From the NCBI GenBank assembly GCA_014799675.1, contig JAAVHM010000162.1, forward strand, positions 1 to 5,382: a stretch of DNA of 5,382 nucleotides. The letters are read 5' to 3'. Source of the stretch: Ruminococcus sp. (GTDB taxonomy: Bacteria > Bacillota > Clostridia > Oscillospirales > Ruminococcaceae). Under the pieces are notes generated by a model. That model did no database searches. It saw only the letters and a list, made by a program, of their open reading frames with translations, and was not told the DNA's origin. A program made the translations under genes and the position numbers. Of this stretch, positions 1 through 5,382 are shown piece by piece; the stretch's first letter is position 1, and each line of letters opens with the position of its first letter.

Positions 1-651
1 GGTTATTTCAGTATAGCTCCAGCCTGCGTCTCCGCCTTCTGCGGGGCAAATGTATAGATCTCCGTCGATTTCCGTATAAAAGCTTGGTGAGCTTTTGCAT
101 AGATCCTCAAAACCATTTTCAGTCAGAAAAAGGCTTGATGTAAGATATTTTTTTGCGGCATCATAATTTAATTCAACATAATTGTCTTTGTCAATGTCAA
201 TATAAATTCCGTCACATTTAAAATAGGTTTTTCCGTCTATTTCGATATAATATTCATTACCATTAATTATCGACCTTTTCCATTGCCGAAATTCGCCGAA
301 TTTAAAGTAATTTGCAAGAATTCCGCCGAAATATTTTCCTGCAATTTTTCCCGCCCGCAAAATTTCATCTGATGTGCTGTTTTCATCAATAATTATTTTG
401 GGGTACGGCTTTTCATTCATCGCTTTTTTTATTTCATCAACAGAAAATGAAAGGCTTTGTGCCGTTTCTGTTGATGAAGCCGTCTCTATTTCAGAAGCTT
501 CACTTTCCGAAACAGTTTCAGAAACTTCCGACATTGTCGCCGCAGATGTGCTTTCCGAAACTTCATTTGCTTGCTCGCTTGTATTGCCGCAAGCCGTAAA
601 TGCAGATACAGAAAGCATTGCCATTAAAAATGCAATAATTTTTTTGTTCAT
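1..651 (-). CDS. Secreted lipoprotein, possibly IseA-like, 3' end outside window (partial)
   Basis: An open frame of 217 codons starts at ATG 651 and has no stop before the left edge, so the C-terminus is missing. The N-terminus is a lipoprotein signal: MNKK, a hydrophobic core (5-18), and the lipobox-like AFTAC with C21 as the expected lipidated cysteine. F at -3 is less usual than Leu. Residues 24-66 form a Ser/Thr/Glu/Ala-rich, low-complexity tether typical of Gram-positive surface lipoproteins. The folded part starts near 67. EIDGxxY occurs twice, at 137-143 and 194-200, as probable beta-hairpins. The stretch 167-208 (AKKYL, then FLTENGFEDL, then EIDGDLYICPAEGGD) resembles small clostridial lipoproteins with a cystatin-like IseA/YoeB-type domain, inhibitors of cell-wall DL-endopeptidases. 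That resemblance is a weak inference. The start is supported by AGAGGT (667-662) ten bases upstream. It would act on the outer face of the membrane. Coding status is secure; function is not. Confidence 0.88.
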   Translation of the reverse strand, partial: MNKKIIAFLMAMLSVSAFTACGNTSEQANEVSESTSAATMSEVSETVSESEASEIETASSTETAQSLSFSVDEIKKAMNEKPYPKIIIDENSTSDEILRAGKIAGKYFGGILANYFKFGEFRQWKRSIINGNEYYIEIDGKTYFKCDGIYIDIDKDNYVELNYDAAKKYLTSSLFLTENGFEDLCKSSPSFYTEIDGDLYICPAEGGDAGWSYTEIT

Positions 652-696
652 TTTTATTGATACCTCTATATTTTGAAAAATTACTAAAAATCAATG

Positions 697-1086
697 TCAG
701 CGGTCTTGTTTCTCCATATGTATGGACGAACCGTCGTCCGAAATAAATTTACCGTCAGCGTTTCTTATTAAATGAGTTCCTATCGGAGAGTTGAGATAGG
801 GTATTATGTCGGGGTCATAATTGCAGATAGTGTTGAGCTTAAAAATGTGGAAATTATTCGGGTCATTTGAATATTTCTCGTCCTCATCGCCCTTATAGAA
901 ATACCAACCGCTGTCAGGCTTATTTGGCAAAGGTTCGTCCCTGAACATATATCCGACTTTCCAGCCCTCTCTTGTTATCATATCAGATACCATGCAGCCG
1001 TCGCCGTTAGGTTCATGCCATTCGATAAGCTCCTTAACGTCAATATCTATAAAGCCGTTTTTATTTTTCTTTTTAAAAAAGTTCAC
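697..1086 (-). CDS. DUF2185 / Imm33-type immunity-like protein
   Basis: From the GTG start this is 129 residues, soluble, with no signal peptide. Residues 30-119 match what I know of the DUF2185 family (also catalogued as immunity protein Imm33): GCMVSDMITREGWKVGYMFR (30-49), the Ser-Gly-Trp segment DSGWYFYKGDEDE (58-70), NDPNNFHIFKLNTI (74-87), and NYDPDIIPYLNSPIGT (89-104), ending GKFISDDG. Members of this family are proposed to protect against polymorphic toxins, but many are free-standing with untested function. No toxin gene is visible here. A longer reading from ATG at 1107 (136 residues) is open, but that ATG has no purine-rich site before it and an in-frame TAA lies just upstream. The GTG at 1086 has GAAAGG nine bases before it and gives the plausible N-terminus MNFFKKKNKNG. 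It follows the ParB-like gene by about 50 bases and precedes the lipoprotein gene by 45. Family assignment is from memory, not from a search. Confidence 0.88.
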   Translation of the reverse strand: MNFFKKKNKNGFIDIDVKELIEWHEPNGDGCMVSDMITREGWKVGYMFRDEPLPNKPDSGWYFYKGDEDEKYSNDPNNFHIFKLNTICNYDPDIIPYLNSPIGTHLIRNADGKFISDDGSSIHMEKQDR

Positions 1087-1095
1087 GCTTATCAA

Positions 1096-1101
1096 CCTTT
1101 C
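1096..1101 (-). promoter_or_regulatory. Probable ribosome binding site (GAAAGG) favouring a GTG start of the DUF2185/Imm33 gene
   Basis: GAAAGG is nine bases before the GTG at 1086. It lies inside the longer reading from ATG 1107, whose own upstream bases (AAATATATCAG) offer no such site. The site therefore argues for the shorter protein. Confidence 0.6.
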
Positions 1102-1136
1102 GTACATCTGATATATTTAGCAATGATATCGGCATT

Positions 1137-1544
1137 TCACGTTACCGCTTTTCGTTGGGCTTCAAGCTCAGCGTGCATTTTATCACACCAGCCGTTCCAC
1201 TTTATTTTATAATCATGACCTGAAAGAATACGCCCTTGAAAATCGGCAACGGAGTATACACAGCGTTTTATGCACGCATCCACACATATTTGATAGGCTT
1301 CCCAGTCCATTTCATCTTCGTCCCAAACCAGTGGAACGTAAGAAATACCGTATAAAAACGCAACCCATGCTCGTGTGTGTCCATCTGTAAAAATAATTCT
1401 GCCGTCCAGTTCTTTTATTGGAATAGGAGTAAAATTTGACAAATTATTTGGGTCAAACCACTTTTTAATGTTAAGGATTTTTTCTTCCGAAACATAAAAC
1501 TGTGACGGCTGAATATCAATCAGCGCAATTTTGTTTATATCCAA
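1137..1544 (-). CDS. Small ParB/sulfiredoxin-fold-like protein of unknown function
   Basis: The product is 135 residues, cytoplasmic, with no signal peptide or membrane segment. Its N-terminal half has the layout of a ParB N-terminal (ParB/Srx) domain: IALIDIQPSQ (6-15) as the first strand, a helix around 20-30, then PIPIKELDGRIIFTDGHTRA (40-59). The DGHTR motif (54-58) corresponds to the DGxHR-like nucleotide-binding motif of that superfamily, followed by VPLVWDEDE (70-78). The C-terminal half (80-135) is rich in Trp and Cys (W81, C87, C91, C95, W116, W119, C120) and is not one I recognise. There is no DNA-binding helix-turn-helix, so this is not a chromosome-partition ParB. The start is TTG, chosen because AGGAGGT lies six bases upstream and the next methionine is only at residue 79. 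It begins 17 bases after the purL stop, which suggests co-transcription. Biochemical role, such as nucleotide hydrolysis or small-molecule binding, is unknown. Confidence 0.85.
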   Translation of the reverse strand: MDINKIALIDIQPSQFYVSEEKILNIKKWFDPNNLSNFTPIPIKELDGRIIFTDGHTRAWVAFLYGISYVPLVWDEDEMDWEAYQICVDACIKRCVYSVADFQGRILSGHDYKIKWNGWCDKMHAELEAQRKAVT

Positions 1545-1550
1545 AAGCTT

Positions 1551-1557
1551 ACCTCCT
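1551..1557 (-). promoter_or_regulatory. Strong ribosome binding site (AGGAGGT) deciding the TTG start of the ParB-like gene
   Basis: AGGAGGT, a full-length match to the anti-Shine-Dalgarno sequence, lies between the purL stop and the TTG at 1544, with a six-base spacer (AAGCTT). This makes the TTG the intended start despite the rare codon, and implies efficient translation independent of purL ribosomes. Confidence 0.85.
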
Positions 1558-1561
1558 CCGA

Positions 1562-4500
1562 TTATTTAAAGTAAGCCACTCCACTCTCAAATATCTTCTG
1601 ATCCTTATTTCCCGGGACGTTCTTGCAGATGTCCGAACCGATTCTCTCGCTGTGACCCATTTTGCCGAGAATACGTCCGTCGGGAGAGGTTATCCCCTCG
1701 ATAGCTTCAAAGGAAGTATTCGGGTTGAAGCGTATGTTCATGGACGGCTCACCGTTAAGGTCAACGTACTGTGTGGCAATCTGACCGTTGTCCGCAAGCT
1801 GCTTTATAAGCTCGGGGGAAGCAACAAACCGTCCCTCACCGTGAGAAATAGCTATCTTGTGAATGTCGCCCACATCACAGCCCGAAAGCCACGGAGACTT
1901 GTTTGAGGAAATTCTTGTGCTTACCATCATGGACTGGTGTCTGCCTATAGTGTTGAACGTAAGGGTAGGGGAGTCGTCCGTCATGTCAACGATCTTTCCG
2001 AAAGGCACAAGACCCAGCTTCAGCAAGGCTTGGAAGCCGTTGCATATGCCAAGCATAAGACCGTCCCTGTTGTCCATAAGGTCGTGAACAGCGTCCTTTA
2101 TCTTCGGGTTGCGGAAGAACGACGTAATGAACTTGCCCGAACCGTCAGGCTCGTCGCCGCCCGAGAAGCCGCCGGGTATCATAATTATCTGGGACTGCTT
2201 TATCGCCTTTTCAAAGTAAGCCGCGCTTTCCTCCAAAGCCGCTGTTGAAAGGTTCTTTATAACAACTATCTCGGGGACTGCGCCTGCTCTTTCAAAAACT
2301 CTCGCCGTGTCGTATTCGCAGTTCGTTCCCGGGAATACGGGAATAAGCACTCTCGGCTTAGCAAACGCGGAAGCGTGCTGAACGGAGTCCTTTGCAGTGT
2401 ATGTGAATATTTTCGCAGGCTTGTCCTCTGTCTTGATGTTGCAGGGGAATACAGGTTCCAGCCTGTCCTCCCATTTTTTCTGAATGTTCTCCATGTCAAC
2501 GGTGTAATTCTTGCAGATGATCTTGTACTCGTCCACAGTTTCGCCGATAACATTCTCAACAGTAAATGGGTCGCCGTCAAGCTCCAGTACAAATGCGCCG
2601 TAATGTGAATAGAACATCATATCGTCGGGAAGCTTCTTGCTGAACTTGAAGCCTATCCTGTTGCCGAGGGACATTTTCGCAACAGCCTCCGCAACGCCGC
2701 CGAAGCCCAAAGCCCACGCGGATATGGCAGTACCGTCCGCAATAAGATTTTCAACTCTTTCATAGCAGGACTTTACGCTGTCAAATACGGGAAGTCCGTT
2801 TTCGTCAAGGTCGGGAACTATAAGCACAACTTTGTTTCCTGCGCCCTTGAATTCGGGGGAAATTATCTTTTTCGCGCTTGCCGTGGATACCGCAAAGGAA
2901 ACCAGCGTTGAGGGTACGTCAATATTTTCAAATGTACCCGACATGGAGTCCTTGCCGCCGATAGCTCCGCAGCCAAGCTCCAGCTGCGCCTTGAATGCGC
3001 CGAGCAAAGCGGAGAAAGGCTTGCCCCAGCGTGTGGGATTGTTGTTAGTCCTTTCAAAATATTCCTGGAAGGTCAGCCAGCAGCGTTTGTAGCTTCCGCC
3101 TGCCGCAACTACCTTTGCAATTGATTCGATCACCGCAAACATTGCGCCGTGGTATGGGCTTTTGTCCGTAACATAAGGGTTAAATCCCCAGCCCATGATA
3201 GAACAGGTGTCCGTTTCGCCCTTGAGTACGGGTATTTTCGCCGCCATAGCCTGATTTGGAGTAAGCTGATACTTTCCGCCGTGAGGCATAAGTATAGTAC
3301 CTGCTCCGATAGTTGAGTCAAAACGCTCAACAAGACCCTTCTGCGAGCATACATTGAGGTTGGACATAAGCTGCTCCCAGCCCTCGGGAGTGTCGCTGTA
3401 GGTCTTTATCTGCGCCGTAACGGGAACGGGGACTGCAACGTCCGTGTGCTTCTCCGCACCGTTTGAGTTGAGGAATTCTCTTGAAAGGTCAACAATTACC
3501 TTGCCGTTCCATGTCATTTTAAGACGAGGCTCTTCCGTAACTATAGCAACCATTGTGGCTTCAAGGTTTTCCTTTTCAGCTTCGGCAATAAACTTCTCCT
3601 TGTCCTCCTTGCGGACAACAACAGCCATACGCTCCTGACTTTCGGAAATGGCAAGCTCCGTGCCGTCAAGACCGTCGTATTTTTTCGGTTTTTTGTTAAG
3701 GTCGTTAACAAGACCGTCAGTAAGCTCTCCTATAGCAACAGAAACACCGCCTGCTCCGAAGTCGTTGCAGCGTTTTATCATTTTTGTAACTTCGGGATTT
3801 CTGAACAGTCTCTGGAGCTTTCTCTCCTCGGGAGGATTACCCTTTTGAACCTCTGCGCCGCAATGCTCCAAGGAAGCCTCTGTGTGAGATTTTGAAGAAC
3901 CTGTCGCACCGCCGCAGCCGTCTCTGCCCGTGCGTCCGCCGAGAAGTATAATAACGTCGTCGGGGACAGGTACTTCTCTTACAACGTTTGCTTTTGGAGC
4001 AGCTCCGAGAACCGCGCCTATTTCAAGACGCTTTGCAACATATCCCGGGTGGTAAATTTCGGAAACATGACCCGTAGCAAGACCTATCTGATTACCGTAG
4101 GAGCTGTAGCCGTTTGCCGCGCCGACAGTAATTTTTCTCTGGGGAAGCTTTCCGTGTACAGTGTCCTCAACAGGAACAAGAGGATTTGCCGCACCCGTTA
4201 CACGCATAGCCTGATAAACGTAGGAACGTCCCGAAAGGGGGTCTCTGATAGCGCCGCCGAGACAAGTCGCCGCACCGCCGAAAGGCTCTATCTCGGTAGG
4301 GTGATTGTGGGTCTCGTTTTTGAACATAAGAAGCCAGTCCTGCATTTCGCCGTCAACGTCCACCTTTATCTCAACGGAGCAGGCGTTTATTTCCTCGGAC
4401 TCGTCCAAGTCCTTAAGTACGCCGTCCTTTTTAAGCTTTTTAGCGGCAATTGTAGCAATGTCCATAAGAGTAATGGGCTTGTTTTCTCTTCCAAGCTCTT

Positions 4501-5269
4501 TTCTGGCGTTGATGTACTCGTTATAGGTTTTCTGTATATAGTCAGCGTTTATGTTAGCCTTGTCAATAATTGTAGAGAACGTCGTGTGGCGGCAGTGGTC
4601 AGACCAGTATGTGTCTATCATTCTTATTTCCGTAATGCTAGGATTTCGCTTTTCCGTGTCCTTAAAATATTTCTGACAGAACTTTATGTCGTCCAAGTCC
4701 ATAGCAAGACCGTATTTGTTGATAAAGCTTACAAGCTCTACCTCTTCAAGCAGGATAAAGTTTTCGAGAGTTTCCACCTCGGTGGGAATGTTGTAGTCCA
4801 CAGCAAGAGTTTCAACCTCTTCAAGGGAAGCTTCTCTGCTTTCAACAGGGTTGATTATGTAGGATTTCAGCTTTGACATATCGCTTGCGGAAAGCTTGCC
4901 CGAAATAATGTAAATTCTGGCATTTTTTACCTTGCAACGCTCGCCCTGCGTCAGAATCTGAATACACTGTTCGCAGGAATCCGCCCTCTGGTCGAACTGA
5001 CCGGGAAGATACTCAACCGCAAACACGGTTTCGTTCTCTTTAAGCGCAGGCATAGTCCGTGACGAAACGTCAACAGCAGGCTCGGAAAAGACGTTGTTTA
5101 CCGCAAGGGCAAAATCAGCGTCGCTCAAACCCTCCGCGTCGTAGCGGTTAAGAATACGAATACCCCTTAAACCGTCCAGCCTCAGAGCCGTTTTGACATC
5201 GGCAAGCAGATTTTTAGCTTCGACTGCAAATTCGGGCTTCTTTTCAACATAAATACGATAGACTGACAT
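1562..5269 (-). CDS. purL: Phosphoribosylformylglycinamidine synthase (FGAM synthase), single-chain type with fused glutaminase
   Basis: This cytoplasmic enzyme of de novo purine synthesis (step 4) converts FGAR, glutamine and ATP to FGAM, glutamate, ADP and phosphate. The product is 1235 residues, normal for the single-chain FGAM synthase of clostridia and streptococci and somewhat shorter than the roughly 1295-residue E. coli enzyme. In order I see a PurS-like N-terminal region (about 1-145); a linker domain with YWSDHCRHTTF (221-231); a first AIRS-type half with NETHNHPTEIEPFGG (318-332) and a glycine-rich GGRTGRDGCGGATG stretch (444-457); a second AIRS-type half with GGKDSMSG (771-778); and a class I glutamine amidotransferase domain from about 972. 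The expected catalytic triad is complete: C1076 in LGICNGFQ, then H1206 and E1208 in GHSER. The ATG is supported by AAAGGAG (5286-5280) ten bases upstream. No frameshift or missing key residue is seen. Identification is very secure; domain borders are approximate. Confidence 0.98.
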   Translation of the reverse strand: MSVYRIYVEKKPEFAVEAKNLLADVKTALRLDGLRGIRILNRYDAEGLSDADFALAVNNVFSEPAVDVSSRTMPALKENETVFAVEYLPGQFDQRADSCEQCIQILTQGERCKVKNARIYIISGKLSASDMSKLKSYIINPVESREASLEEVETLAVDYNIPTEVETLENFILLEEVELVSFINKYGLAMDLDDIKFCQKYFKDTEKRNPSITEIRMIDTYWSDHCRHTTFSTIIDKANINADYIQKTYNEYINARKELGRENKPITLMDIATIAAKKLKKDGVLKDLDESEEINACSVEIKVDVDGEMQDWLLMFKNETHNHPTEIEPFGGAATCLGGAIRDPLSGRSYVYQAMRVTGAANPLVPVEDTVHGKLPQRKITVGAANGYSSYGNQIGLATGHVSEIYHPGYVAKRLEIGAVLGAAPKANVVREVPVPDDVIILLGGRTGRDGCGGATGSSKSHTEASLEHCGAEVQKGNPPEERKLQRLFRNPEVTKMIKRCNDFGAGGVSVAIGELTDGLVNDLNKKPKKYDGLDGTELAISESQERMAVVVRKEDKEKFIAEAEKENLEATMVAIVTEEPRLKMTWNGKVIVDLSREFLNSNGAEKHTDVAVPVPVTAQIKTYSDTPEGWEQLMSNLNVCSQKGLVERFDSTIGAGTILMPHGGKYQLTPNQAMAAKIPVLKGETDTCSIMGWGFNPYVTDKSPYHGAMFAVIESIAKVVAAGGSYKRCWLTFQEYFERTNNNPTRWGKPFSALLGAFKAQLELGCGAIGGKDSMSGTFENIDVPSTLVSFAVSTASAKKIISPEFKGAGNKVVLIVPDLDENGLPVFDSVKSCYERVENLIADGTAISAWALGFGGVAEAVAKMSLGNRIGFKFSKKLPDDMMFYSHYGAFVLELDGDPFTVENVIGETVDEYKIICKNYTVDMENIQKKWEDRLEPVFPCNIKTEDKPAKIFTYTAKDSVQHASAFAKPRVLIPVFPGTNCEYDTARVFERAGAVPEIVVIKNLSTAALEESAAYFEKAIKQSQIIMIPGGFSGGDEPDGSGKFITSFFRNPKIKDAVHDLMDNRDGLMLGICNGFQALLKLGLVPFGKIVDMTDDSPTLTFNTIGRHQSMMVSTRISSNKSPWLSGCDVGDIHKIAISHGEGRFVASPELIKQLADNGQIATQYVDLNGEPSMNIRFNPNTSFEAIEGITSPDGRILGKMGHSERIGSDICKNVPGNKDQKIFESGVAYFK

Positions 5270-5289
5270 AATTTATACGCTCCTTTATG

Positions 5290-5374
5290 AATTAATAATT
5301 AATAATTATTGATAATGAAATCTATTGCAATTCAGACAGGAAACTGCATAACAGCCCATTATTAATTATTAATT
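5290..5374. repeat. Perfect 17-bp AT-only inverted repeat upstream of purL, with a small hairpin in its loop
   Basis: AATTAATAATTAATAAT at 5290-5306 is the exact reverse complement of 5358-5374, with a 51-base loop. The pairing stops exactly at both ends of the 17 bp. The left arm contains the heptamer ATTAATA twice in tandem. Inside the loop, 5326-5332 and 5342-5348 can pair over 7 bp (one G-U in the minus-strand RNA: TGCAGTT with AATTGCA) around a nine-base loop. The element lies in the purL leader, and its near arm ends just before the purL ribosome binding site. It could be a short intergenic repeat, the remnant of a MITE-like element, or a structure in the purL 5' leader. No riboswitch or PurR box that I know is recognisable. 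Because the arms are pure A/T, chance similarity within AT-rich DNA is a real alternative. Confidence 0.5.
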
Positions 5375-5382
5375 TTTAATTA

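Noticed and set aside
374..676. Plus-strand open frame of 100 codons near the left end
   Set aside because: It is antisense to the lipoprotein gene. The minus-strand frame has a proper lipoprotein signal, lipobox and ribosome binding site, while this frame is a mirror of the low-complexity tether.
656..695. Six-base inverted repeat (ATTGAT 656-661 / ATCAAT 690-695) flanking the ribosome binding site of the lipoprotein gene
   Set aside because: The stem is too short and AT-rich for its 28-base loop. It has no GC-rich stem with a U-run, so it is not a terminator and probably forms by chance.
1502..1906. Plus-strand open frame spanning the purL end and the ParB-like start
   Set aside because: It overlaps two well-supported minus-strand genes, including the amidotransferase C-terminus with its GHSER motif, and shows no recognisable domain.
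4049..4876. A 275-codon open frame on the plus strand, opposite purL
   Set aside because: It lies wholly antisense to strongly conserved purL coding sequence (linker and first AIRS half). It resembles no family I know, and its length follows from purL codon bias.
5302..5330. Possible minus-strand promoter for purL: TTGCAA (5330-5325), 17-base spacer, AATTAT (5307-5302)
   Set aside because: Each box matches consensus at only four of six positions, and the DNA is so AT-rich that such pairs arise easily. The true promoter may lie beyond the right edge.
5270..5382. Purine riboswitch or PurR operator in the purL leader
   Set aside because: I looked for a guanine-riboswitch-like three-way junction and for a PurBox-like sequence in both strands of the 113 available bases and recognised neither.

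Overview
The window looks like chromosomal DNA of a low-to-mid GC Firmicute, most plausibly a member of the Clostridia (a Ruminococcus-like gut or rumen organism is my best guess). This rests on three things: the single-chain FGAM synthase of the Gram-positive/clostridial type, strong AGGAGGT-like ribosome binding sites with a TTG start, and a lipoprotein with an 'AFTACG' lipobox and a Ser/Thr/Glu-rich tether. No taxonomic search could be run, so this is inference.

All four genes lie on the minus strand, so transcription runs from the right edge to the left. The right edge (5270-5382) is a short, very AT-rich leader with a perfect 17-bp inverted repeat. It is followed by a complete purL (5269-1562), encoding a 1235-residue phosphoribosylformylglycinamidine synthase (purine biosynthesis step 4) with its glutaminase domain fused at the C-terminus. 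Seventeen bases after its stop is a TTG-started gene for a small ParB/sulfiredoxin-fold-like protein (1544-1137). Next comes a DUF2185/Imm33-type immunity-like protein (about 1086-697). Last is a secreted lipoprotein (651 to beyond position 1) that runs off the left edge.

The four genes are tightly spaced (gaps of roughly 17, 29-50 and 45 bases). I see no terminator between them, so read-through from purL into the three accessory genes is plausible. The three downstream genes are visibly more AT-rich than purL and have no evident link to purine synthesis. They look like a small accessory cargo placed behind a housekeeping gene. There are no RNA genes, CRISPR arrays or recognisable transposase genes. 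No stretch over 300 bases lacks a gene.

I do not see a clearly new multi-gene system. The most interesting elements are the small ParB-like protein coupled to purL, the orphan Imm33-like gene, and the inverted repeat upstream of purL.
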